Shown: positions 41,398 through 52,100 of the stretch, one piece after another
Numbering within the stretch: the stretch's first letter is position 1
Layout of the letters: each line of letters starts with the position of its first letter
From: a virus
Reading direction: 5' to 3' (one strand)
DNA length: 64,000 nucleotides
IMG/VR virus record: IMGVR_UViG_3300032092_000009
Coordinates: 46,869-110,868 of that record
Program-made: the position numbers and the translations under genes
The notes under the pieces: generated by a model
Seen by the model: the letters and a program-made list of their open reading frames with translations, nothing else
Told to the model about the DNA's origin: nothing
Databases searched by the model: none

Positions 41398-44300
41398 ATG
41401 CCTAAAGAACCTTTATACAACTTACCTCCTAAAAGTGGTATCTTAACTACTCGTACAGTAGAGTTAGGAAATACTGCAGCATCAAGGTCATTAGCTTATA
41501 ATGAGATTAGTGCTCAGAATACTAGTGCAAGGATAGCACAGGAAGCACAGCAGAAAGAAGCTGCTAGGTTAAAAGCAGCTAACGATGCAAAGGTTGATGG
41601 AGCATTAGAAGTAGCCGCTAAAATAAACTTAGAAACTGCAGGTGCTCTTAAACCTGGTACTTTTTTTCCTCCTCCATCTGCTAGAGGTACTATGGGTCCT
41701 CAGTTAACTGCTGAGTATCAAATGGTAAACCAAGAGAAGAATCGGTCTAAGCAAATCATCACCCAGAGTTTTGCTGAGAAAGATCCTATTTCTGAAGAGT
41801 TGAATAAAAAAATTGGGCAAGTAGAAGACGAACTAGACTCTATTGTTTCTAGTAAACAAAGCGGTTCACTAATGACTACTGGATCTTCTGCAGAAGTAGG
41901 TGGAAGTGCAGGTTTATTTTTACAAGACTTTATTAAAGAACAGGCACTAGGAAAAGATGTTAGTATAGAAAGAGAAAAGGAGTTAAGAAATACTCTTTCA
42001 AATCTTAGTCAAGCTCAAGTAAATATTAATAAGTTTAAGACAGACATTCAGTTAGCAAAAGCTACTGAAGACTATTTGCTTAATCTTAAAGGAAAAGGAC
42101 AGAAGCTAGATCAAAATACTATCAAAGGGCTAGTAGACGTATCTAAAGACATAGTAGCAAAACAGAGAGCAGCTACAAGAGGGGACGAATTATATAATCC
42201 TGATACTTACGAAACTTATATGACTCAGATTAAAGGAAACAATGATTTCTTTGACTGGAGGCATACTGATATTAGTATAGGAAGTACTCTTGAAGCTGTA
42301 CACAATAAAATTAAAGAAGATCCAAGTAAGGCAAAGGAATTAATACCTGTCTTAAACGAACTTCAAACTGCCTATAAGCAGCACGAGAAGACTAATAGGG
42401 ATGCTTATGATAACTATTACGGAGCACAAAAAAGGTATTTAAAAGAAGGAATGGCAGGTAGCACCTACCTGAAGAGTCAAGTATTAGGTTCTGCAGCTGA
42501 GGGTATTTATAACTTTACTTCTCCTTTTATTACTACTAGTTTAGATTTATTAGGTCTTCGTAAAACTGCATTTGAAGCAAGACAAGCTAAAGATAAAACT
42601 TATTCTGGTGCTGTATTGTATGCTGACCTTAATAAGGACCAACAACTTGATGAAAGAGATTGGGACATACACAAAAATTATCAACGAGTAGGACAAGACG
42701 TTACTTATATAAAACAAGATGGAAGTAGAGGATACCTTGCAGAGTCTGTTTTAGGTGCTTCAGTAAGAACATTAGCAGAAATGGCTCCAACACTTTTTCT
42801 TACTCGAGGATTAATGGGGGTTGGGATGGGAGCACGTGCTGCTACATTTCTTCCTGTTGCTGTCTCTTCTGGAGTAAGATCTTTTGAAGAGAATAAGAAG
42901 TGGTATAAAGATAAAACAAATGCTGCAGTAGTAGGAACTCTTCAAGGAATTATTGAAGGTGCTACTGAATCTATTGTTCCCGATATCAATTACTTTTTGG
43001 GTAATAAGAAACTTGCAACTAAGGCATTGGGAGCAAGTGAGAAGAAGTACTTTATTGCTCAAACTTTAGTTCCTGAATTTACTAATCTCTCTACCGCTGC
43101 TAAAAACTTTTTAACAAGTTCTGGTTATGCAGCAAAGGCTGTTGCCTCTCAGTCTCTACAGGAAGGATTTGAGGAAGAGATCTCTATGTTTGCTAATTAC
43201 TTTTTAGATAAAGTTTACAAAACCAAAGACGATCAGTTTGGAGAAAAGCCTCAAGAACTTGACGACTCTAGCATCTTAGGTTTTGGAAGTTCAATGATTA
43301 CAACATTTATTAACTCAGCTGCTTCTGGTCTACTTATGTCTGGCGCATCTATTGTAGCTTCTCGTAATCAAGATAGGAACTATATGCGATTTAACATTGC
43401 AAATAATCCTGAGTTATTTAAACAAGAACTTACTAAACAACTTCAAAACAAGCAGATTACTCAAGATCAATATAACAGAGGTATCTTAGAGACTGGTCGC
43501 TTAACTCAGTTGAAGGAACAGGCTAATAGTACTATGATGAATCTAGTTGATGCAGGTACATTGCTAGAGGACAAAGATCAACAGTATGACTACTTTTCTA
43601 GACTATTAACTAGGGATGACTTGTTACAAAAAGTAGATTACAACTCTCTGTCTGATGAAGACAAAGCAGAGTACGTTAAGCAAGTAGAGAAAGTAGAAAA
43701 AGAAATAAACTCTTACGAAAATCTAGCTAAGCAGTATGCTGAAATGCCTCAAGAAAAGAAAGAGGGGGTATTGGCTAAGATGGTACAGAGACAACTAGAC
43801 ACTATACAGAATACTAATAGTCCTGAAGCCCTCGCTAAAAACTTGGAAGACATTGATGATGCTATCCAGGTAGGTGAGAAGACGGGTAAAGGCTCTCCTA
43901 TTATGGTTTCTGGTAGACAGCAAATAAGAGAAGCTGTAATTGCTCGTATGGAACAATTACAAAAAGTTGAGGATAATGGTAATACTGTATTTGAGAATCA
44001 ACTACTAGACACTCCAGTAGAGTCTATGGGTGAGTCTATGCAGGTTAGCAATACTGTGCGTTTAGAGAAACTTTTGTTAGAGAATGATAGGATGGTTAGT
44101 CCTGCAGTAAAACAAGAGCTTAGAAGTCGTATAGCAAATGCTTCTCGTGTTGCACAAGAAAGACTTAACGAACTCCCTAAGAAAGAGCAAAGAAAAGTAA
44201 TTGCAAGAGAATTAGCACGTGTAGAACTCTTACATCCAGGTACTGCATTTAGTGATGAAAGACTTAAGACATTGTTTGGTATGGAGTTTACTCCAGAAGA

Positions 44301-46086
44301 AAAGTCTGAAGTGATTAGAGAAACTGCAGTAACTTTATCTAGAGAGAAAGAGAAGATTGAAGATGAGGAAGTACTGCAACCTGCAGAAAAGGATATTGTG
44401 ATGGATGCTTTGATTAAATCGTTTGAGTCTGAGCCATTAGAGATACAGGTAGAGAATGAACAAGGCAACCTAGAAAGAGTAAGAAATGAAGAAAGAGTAA
44501 ACAGAGAGAGGAGAGCAATCTTTGCTATTCCTAGATCTAAATCTAAAGACCAAGCTAAAGGTAGAATTAAATCTATCTTTAAGGCAATGGGCTATAGTTC
44601 TGAGGACATTAACAAGGCTCTAGAAGATATTAATAAAGTCTTTGATAATGAGGAAGTTACAGAACCTGGAGATATCTATAGTTCTTACTTAAGATTTCTA
44701 GATTCTAATTTGCTTAAAGGTTTACCTGACAAAGCAGTTACCGAGGAAGTTATAGTAGAAGAAGCTGTTGTAACACCAGAAACTCCTGGAACACCTACTG
44801 AAACACCTACAGAAGTAGTTGCTGAAGTAGTTCCTAGTACTACCGAAGAAGATGAGTTGTTTGGAACTAACGAGGAGATTGATGCTGCAAGAGAAAAGAA
44901 ATTAGGAATACCTGAAGTAGATCCTGCAGATCAAGTAGTAGTTGAGACTCCTGTTGTTGTAGAGGATGAGTTCGATGGCTTAGAGGTTGTTCCTGTAAGT
45001 ACTATCACCTCCCCTGAGTTAGTACATACTACTCCTACTGTATTTACTAGTAGTAATTCTGGAGTACAGGGTTCCATCATGAGGACTATGAGCAACTCTA
45101 TAGAGTCTTATAGTCTTAAGTTGATGGATATGTTCTCTTTTATTAGAGAGACTTTAGGCGAGTCAGCTATGTCTAGCCTAGAGAACATATATAATAGTGT
45201 AACAGAGGCGCTTAAAACGCAAGATAAAGAGGCTATTGATAAACTTAAAGAAGACTATTTGTCTGTATTTAGTGGAAGTACATTTGCTCCCGAACAATTA
45301 GAGTACATTTGGAATGAGCAATACGTTAAAGGTAAGCCTGATGCTTCTGTTCCGTTTCAAGAAGTAGCTTATGTTACTAACCCTCAGTTTGCATTAGCAT
45401 ACAAAGACGAGGAAGTAAGTGTTGCTGCAGTAAATAAAAGTACAGGAGAGTTGTTTGTCTACAAAGCAAAAGTAACAGGTAACGTAAATGACTCTAATCA
45501 GATTGAAGTTAAGACTGCTAAAGGTGCTTTAGTTTACGTTAAGAAGAGTAGCATTCAAGCTGGTAAGGTTATACCTATTAATGTAAGAGTTAACTTTAAT
45601 CAAACTAACTCTGTAATGATGACAGCAGTAGATAGGACTAGCGGAGAGATTGCTAAGTTTAATTCTAACGGAGAAAGAGATTCTCAAGGAGATACCCAGT
45701 TAAATGTATTTGCTCCTAAAGAAAATGCTACAATAAAAGAAGTAAAAAAGAATCTTGCTTCAGGTCAACCTATTGCTCATACTCTTCCTATTCACACAGG
45801 TCCTAGAATCAATACTGCTGCCGCTTATAGAAAAGGAAAGAACTCTGTTTACTTAACTGCATCAGTTGCAGGCATTGATACTAATATTCAGACAGTGACT
45901 CCAGTAGAGTTAGAAGTAGTGTCAGAGGTAGCAGTAGAGCCAGAAGTGACTACTAATTTAAATGCAGATGAATTAGCGATTCTTTCTTTTGATGTTAGTG
46001 CACTAGAGAACCTTGAGAGTGCTGCTGAGTCCTTAGATCAAAATACAGGACAAGAGATTGATAATGCAGGAAGCTGCAAACTTTAA
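41398..46086 (+). CDS. Giant virion cargo/ejection protein with membrane-active segments
   Basis: 1562 residues. An Ala/Gln-rich helical N-terminus is followed by two long hydrophobic segments at ~463-495 (PTLFLTRGLMGVGMGARAA region) and ~624-656 (GFGSSMITTFINSAASGLL region), then helical charged stretches. A Pro/Thr/Val/Glu linker lies at ~1120-1210, and the C-terminus is a beta domain. Hydrophobic segments inside a very large, otherwise soluble virion protein are typical of ejection proteins that insert in the host membrane. It precedes the virion RNA polymerase gene. No catalytic motif was recognised. Confidence 0.6.
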   Translation: MPKEPLYNLPPKSGILTTRTVELGNTAASRSLAYNEISAQNTSARIAQEAQQKEAARLKAANDAKVDGALEVAAKINLETAGALKPGTFFPPPSARGTMGPQLTAEYQMVNQEKNRSKQIITQSFAEKDPISEELNKKIGQVEDELDSIVSSKQSGSLMTTGSSAEVGGSAGLFLQDFIKEQALGKDVSIEREKELRNTLSNLSQAQVNINKFKTDIQLAKATEDYLLNLKGKGQKLDQNTIKGLVDVSKDIVAKQRAATRGDELYNPDTYETYMTQIKGNNDFFDWRHTDISIGSTLEAVHNKIKEDPSKAKELIPVLNELQTAYKQHEKTNRDAYDNYYGAQKRYLKEGMAGSTYLKSQVLGSAAEGIYNFTSPFITTSLDLLGLRKTAFEARQAKDKTYSGAVLYADLNKDQQLDERDWDIHKNYQRVGQDVTYIKQDGSRGYLAESVLGASVRTLAEMAPTLFLTRGLMGVGMGARAATFLPVAVSSGVRSFEENKKWYKDKTNAAVVGTLQGIIEGATESIVPDINYFLGNKKLATKALGASEKKYFIAQTLVPEFTNLSTAAKNFLTSSGYAAKAVASQSLQEGFEEEISMFANYFLDKVYKTKDDQFGEKPQELDDSSILGFGSSMITTFINSAASGLLMSGASIVASRNQDRNYMRFNIANNPELFKQELTKQLQNKQITQDQYNRGILETGRLTQLKEQANSTMMNLVDAGTLLEDKDQQYDYFSRLLTRDDLLQKVDYNSLSDEDKAEYVKQVEKVEKEINSYENLAKQYAEMPQEKKEGVLAKMVQRQLDTIQNTNSPEALAKNLEDIDDAIQVGEKTGKGSPIMVSGRQQIREAVIARMEQLQKVEDNGNTVFENQLLDTPVESMGESMQVSNTVRLEKLLLENDRMVSPAVKQELRSRIANASRVAQERLNELPKKEQRKVIARELARVELLHPGTAFSDERLKTLFGMEFTPEEKSEVIRETAVTLSREKEKIEDEEVLQPAEKDIVMDALIKSFESEPLEIQVENEQGNLERVRNEERVNRERRAIFAIPRSKSKDQAKGRIKSIFKAMGYSSEDINKALEDINKVFDNEEVTEPGDIYSSYLRFLDSNLLKGLPDKAVTEEVIVEEAVVTPETPGTPTETPTEVVAEVVPSTTEEDELFGTNEEIDAAREKKLGIPEVDPADQVVVETPVVVEDEFDGLEVVPVSTITSPELVHTTPTVFTSSNSGVQGSIMRTMSNSIESYSLKLMDMFSFIRETLGESAMSSLENIYNSVTEALKTQDKEAIDKLKEDYLSVFSGSTFAPEQLEYIWNEQYVKGKPDASVPFQEVAYVTNPQFALAYKDEEVSVAAVNKSTGELFVYKAKVTGNVNDSNQIEVKTAKGALVYVKKSSIQAGKVIPINVRVNFNQTNSVMMTAVDRTSGEIAKFNSNGERDSQGDTQLNVFAPKENATIKEVKKNLASGQPIAHTLPIHTGPRINTAAAYRKGKNSVYLTASVAGIDTNIQTVTPVELEVVSEVAVEPEVTTNLNADELAILSFDVSALENLESAAESLDQNTGQEIDNAGSCKL

Positions 46087-46116
46087 TTAAAAAAGAGTAA
46101 AAGTACTAAACTAAAG

Positions 46117-46124
46117 TATATTTG
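46117..46124 (+). promoter_or_regulatory. -7-like element next to the RNA polymerase start codon
   Basis: TATATTTG, five bases before the ATG at 46130; no TTG at the expected -33 position. If functional, transcription would start at or next to the start codon (leaderless mRNA). Confidence 0.35.
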
Positions 46125-46129
46125 TAAAG

Positions 46130-49100
46130 ATGGCAAAAATAATCTGCCCTACCAGGGAAAATAAAGACTTTTCAAACTTAAGCAATGCTCTTGGTAGTGA
46201 TGCCTTGGCTAGATATGTATGGTATAAGAATAGCAATCTTCCTTTAAACTTAACTGAGGATGCTGAAGGTAATATTGTTTCTAGTGAGATCTACGATAGA
46301 ATCTTAAACGAAGTTGCAGATGGTAATGAAAGTCTTGCTTTAGGGATTACTGCTATCATGCACTATCCTAGCTTCCAAGAGAAGTATGGAGAAGAAGACC
46401 CTGCTTTTACTGTAGACTACATTAAGCAAGAAGCACAAGATAAAGCAGATAAAGCAGCTAAGAGACAAGCACAACTTCTTGAAGAAAAGATTATTCCAGG
46501 CACCAAGACTCTTTATATTCAGTCTCCTGAAGGTGATGTTATCTATACTCAAGAAGAAGGAAAAGAAATTTTTGACAGTCTAGAGTACCTTGCCTCTACT
46601 AAGAAGAGTTGGAAAGCAGTATTAGATGCTTTAGCAGAAAGATTTACAGACATCCAAGCTAAAATTAAGAATAGTGCAGTTGATCCTGAGTCTAATGTTA
46701 CTCCACAAGAAATTGCCATTGCTAAAAACTTAGTTAATATTCTTAAGAACTGGCCCCAAGTAAAAGCTTGGTATCTTAGTCAGGATACAAACTTTGGCTT
46801 AGAGTTGACTGAAGACGAAGTTAATCCAGATACAGGAGGAAACGTCTACAATAAGAATGCACATGATCGTAGTCAGATGGATCTAGCATCTGCTCAAGTT
46901 ATTAAACTAGTACAGTCTCTTCCCAAATACAATAAACTTACTACACAGAATCGTAAGGATGTAAAGTCAGGAAAGAAAAGTATTACTGATTTCCAAGTTA
47001 TAAGTAACCTTACAGGTTTTCCTATTGTAGGAAACTTCTCTACTAACTGGAATGTACTTACTTCTAGTTTATCTGGAATTACTAAGTACGATAAGATTCT
47101 CGAAGAGTTGACAGTTGTTGCTCAAGAATATCCTCAGTTTAGAGATTTGGTTAACATGCTTCCAAAGGAAGATGTACAAGATGTTGACTTGAATACAGCA
47201 AACTTTGTAGCCTCATTTGTACAAACAGTATCTCTCCCTGAGATTGCTGCTTACCAATTATCTATAGGTAAAAAGAATGACGGTAAACAAACTAAGGTTG
47301 TTACTAAGACCTTTCAATTAGGTACTAGAACAGTTGACAACCTTATTAAGTATTTTGACGAAGACTACTTTAGGTCTAATCCTAAATATGGAATGCTTAA
47401 CGATGAGGGAAAGACTGTACTTAACATCCCTAAGATTCTAGAAGACTTTGCCAATATTAAAGACATTAGGGCATTTTTTGCTAATGAAGGAGATATAAAC
47501 TCTGCTGAAGGTATAAAATTACTGTACAATATCCATAAGTTTTATAATGCTTTAGGAGTTATACCTACTAACGCTCTTTATTTAAAAGACAAAAAAGCAC
47601 TATATGCCTTCTTGAAGGACAATACTTTTCATGTAAGAGAACTTTACGATAAGTTAGAGGCAAGTAAAGATAACAAAACAGTTACTCAACCTCTTCAGTT
47701 TTTGTCTCGTCCTCAAGGAAGTGGAAAAGCATTAGGTCCTAAGTTTGATATCATTAACTCTATCGTAGGATACTACGGTAAGTTTGAAAGAGAGTTTGCT
47801 TCTGGTTCTTACTTTAACCCTGAAGACAAACTACAATACAATCGTGTACAATACTTCTATCTAACTCAAGTAACTAATGCACTTAACAATGTAGCAAGTT
47901 ATAACGAGTTAATTGCTATGCCAGAGTTTGCTCACCTAGACGTAAGATTGAATCCTAATATATTAGGTTCTGTATGGCTAGAGAGGATGTTTGGTATCAG
48001 CATTAAAGGTAAGACACCTGGCCAACTAAAGAAGGACTTGGATGCGGGTAAGCAGTTTCCTAGACTTAAAACTAAGTTTAGTAAAGAACCATTTAAGATA
48101 AACATTGTAAACTACTCAGGTCTGAGTATTGATGCAGATGTTAAGGAGGGTATAACTACTACTGAGCTTACCTCAGAAGATAAGATTGTACAAGACTTTT
48201 TATCTTTCTTTGGTTCTGGTATAGTTGAGAACATTCGTTTTGGTGATAAAGGAACTTCTTATGCTACAGTTACCTCAGGTAAGGTAGAGGAAAGGATTTA
48301 CATTCCTCTTAACTCTGACGTACTTGGTATGATGGAGAAGCCTAGTTCTGTTATAGAACAGTCTTTGGTAGATCAGTTTAATGCTTATCTTACTTCAGAA
48401 GTCTTTCGTGTACTTGCCGTAAACAAAGAAACTAAGAAGAATACATACACTAAGAATGGCAGACAGTTATTCTTATTTAAAGATATCATCCCTAAGGAAG
48501 ACTACGATGCTTTGACAAGTGAAGACAGTAACGTAGTAAAAGAAGCTTATGCAAGAGTATCTAGTAATCTTCCAACCTACTTAGGTCAATACTTCACTAA
48601 ACAGACTCAAGAGTATAAGAAGCGTCTGATGGATTCTGTACTTGGAGACAACACTGCTATCAAGACAACTATTACCGAAGAACAGAAAGAAGAACAATTG
48701 GTAAACTCTTTATCTGCTTTGGGATTTGTAGATCCTGCTTTATTTAAAAAGAATCAACTTACTAAGCAAAACTTAGACTACGTTATTGCAAACTACCTTA
48801 AGAATGACTTTATCCATAAAGCAGAGTTCATGAAGGTATTTGTAGGAGACATTTCTAACTTCCAAGTTAAAGGTGACTTCCGTGAGGTATTCAAACGTAT
48901 TCCTCTTACATCTTCTCCTGGCTTTATCTTCCAAGATAATCCAGTAGTGATGTCTCACTTAAACAATAGTAGTGCAACTAACGGACTACATAAAGCGCTT
49001 ACAGGAGCTGCACAGAAGTTCCGTAAGACTGTAAGGACTGTTATCTTTAATGATGTCAACACATTCAGTAAAGAAGACTGGCCTACTTATAGAAATGCTT

Positions 49101-52100
49101 TAGGTCTTCCTGATACCATGGAGTATCAAGAGTACGTAAACTCTCCTAAGGAAGCAGATGCACAGGGTTTAGTTAGTTTAGACTTCTATCGTAACTATCT
49201 TATTGGGTTAGGACAGTGGTCCCAAGAACAAGAGAATGCTTACTTAAATGAAATCGAGATCTTTAAGATCCTTAACAAGACTGAGAAGACAGAAGAAGAC
49301 TACGCTAAAATGCAAGAACTAAAAGCTAGCATGAACTATGTAGGTTTTCCTCCTTTGAAGTTAGGTCACTATGGTCCTATTGTAGAGGATGTTAAACTTA
49401 CTGCATTACATAAGTATTCTTTGGCTCCTATGATTCCTTCTATGATTGCTGGTACTCAGTTAGAGGAATTGAATAAGCAAATGATTGCTAAGCAGATTGA
49501 CTATGCAACATTCAACTCAGGATCAAAAGCGTCCAATTTTGGAGACGCTTTGGACTTTTATGTACCAGATGCAGACAATGCAGGCACACTTAAAGTGAAT
49601 CCTGACATCAAGGGAAACAACGTTACCACTCTACACTTGACCAATCTTAAACAACAGCAGTACATTGCTCCTAAGTTTAAGAACGAAGCTACTCTAGCTA
49701 CTCAGATGGTTAAGCTTATCTTTGGTGACTTCTTTGCTCAGGGTAACTTATCTGATCTAAATGCTAGTACTGCTAAGAATATCTCTGACCTCTATAAAGA
49801 CTATACCAGCATACTAGGGAATATCATTGGAGCAGAGGAAGCAAACTTGTTTAACAAGTTAGGTATTACTAAAGATGCTCAAGGTAACTTTGTAAACTTT
49901 GATAACAAGAAGTTCTACAACTTCCTTAAAGGAGAGTTGGATAAAAGAGATACTAGTGCTTCTCTTAAGCGTTATATCCAATTAGATGAAGCTGGCAATA
50001 TCAAGTATCCACTTGACGCTACTAAGAATAGAGCAGAGATTGAAAACATCTTACTGTCTATTATTAATAACAAGATTATCTCTCAGAAGATTCACGGAGA
50101 GTCTTATGTTCAGATGGCATCTACTGCTCAAGGTAACACAAGATTCACTAAGCCTACTGAAGAACAAATTAAAAAGTATGGTATCAACGGACTACGATTC
50201 TATCGTAAAGGTCCAGAGGGTACAGAACCTGCAGATGTAAAGATTGCTTTCAATCCTAAGAAGCATGCAGGTCTACTTAATCTTACATTTAAAGGTAAGA
50301 AGATTGGAACTATAGATAACCTTAACAAGATTCTTAAGTCTAGTAACCAAGATGCTATTGATTGGGTTAACCAACACAGTAAGAAACTAAGTTTAGTAGG
50401 TGTACGTATTCCAGTACAAGGTCTAAACTCTATGGAGTACTTCCGTGTAAGAGAGTTCTTGCCTACTAGTGCAGGTCCTGTTATTGTTGTTCCTGCTCAG
50501 ATTGTAGTTAAGTCTGGATCTGACTTTGACATTGATAAGTTGACAATGTTTGAACCTAAGTTAACTGCTAACGGAGAGTTGGTTGATGACGGAGGATTCA
50601 CTCTTAAAGATTACAATGCTAATCTTCCTAGCCAAAAGGAGTCAATGAGAATGCTTAAAACTCTTACTGAGGTTAAACAAGCTTTGGTAGAAACTTTAGC
50701 AGCGACTCCTGCTTACGTTAATAAAAAGCAATTAGAAAAAGAAATCCAAGAGTTGACTGAGTCTATCTCTACTACAGAGGAAGAGATCAGCAAGTTCTCT
50801 AATAAGAAGATGAACTTGGAAGAACTTCAGGCTTTGATGTCAGAAGGATCTAACGACAAAGAAAACTTAATTAAACAAAAGATTGAAGAAGCAAAAGCTC
50901 TTGTTAGAACAGGTGACCTAGCAGCTTCACTTCCTGTTCTTAAGTCTCTTAAGTCAGAGATTAACGATTACGTAAGTACAGTTAACGGAGTACAAAACTT
51001 CAAGCAAGCTAACATCAACAAGTTGATAGATGTATTTAGTTCTGTTCTTTCTATGAAAGAGAACTACGATAAGCTTGTACTTCCTAATACTAACACAGTA
51101 TTGACAGAGATCTCAGATAAGCTACAAGCTAATCCTATCACTTCTACTGAGTTGTTTAGTCCTCTTACATCTAATCGTGTATATGGAGATAATATCGAGT
51201 CTAAGAAAGCCTTAGGTATTGATGCTAAACTTAACACAATGCAGAAGGAGTTCCAGATTGCAGGACTAATTTACACAAGTGAATTTGCTAGTATGTATCC
51301 TTTTGCTGCTAACCGTGTAGAAAAGGGTATTAGTTTAGGTGAGAAGACTCTTACTGATGGTACCTCTATCTCTAGAGTAATTAGTGAAGCGATTAACGGG
51401 CACGTAGATATTGCAAAAGAAGATTGGATTATCTTGTTGGGATTAGATAAAGCTAAGACTCCACTATTCCACTCTATGATTCTTGCAGGTACCCCTGTAA
51501 AAACTGCCTTAGACTTTTTGAATAAGCCAGTAGTTAAGCACGTACTTAAAGAGTCTACTAGAGGACCTTTGTTCAAACAGCTAGGAGTTAGAAGAGGAAG
51601 ACTTGTTAAGATGACTTTCAAAGAAGTCTTAATGGATACTCTAAAGAGTCTTAACATATCTAAAGAGGCAATAAGTATTGTTAATAGTTCTATTGTTAGT
51701 GACGAGAGTGGAACTATAAAAGTAAAACCTACTATAGAAGCTTTGAATATAGCTTTGAATGAAGGTAATTTTGCAAATGAGTCAGATGCTTCTCAAGTAA
51801 AAGATATAGTAGATCTGTTTGTAGTTAAGGAAATGCAGAGTGCTATACAACAGTTGACTGGCTTGGTAGACTATAACACTAGAAGATTCCAAAACTCTTA
51901 CCAAGTTAAAGCAGATAAGATTAGTGCAGCAAAGATTCAAGAGAGTTTTAATGCATCAGGACTTGACAAACTAACTAATAAGTCTGCTCTTTCTAAGTTT
52001 AATCAATCTAACACTATTGAGTCTTTGATGCCTCAAGTGTTTGATGTATCAAATCATCCTAGTGTGTTAGATGCTATTACAACTTATTCTAATAACGCTG

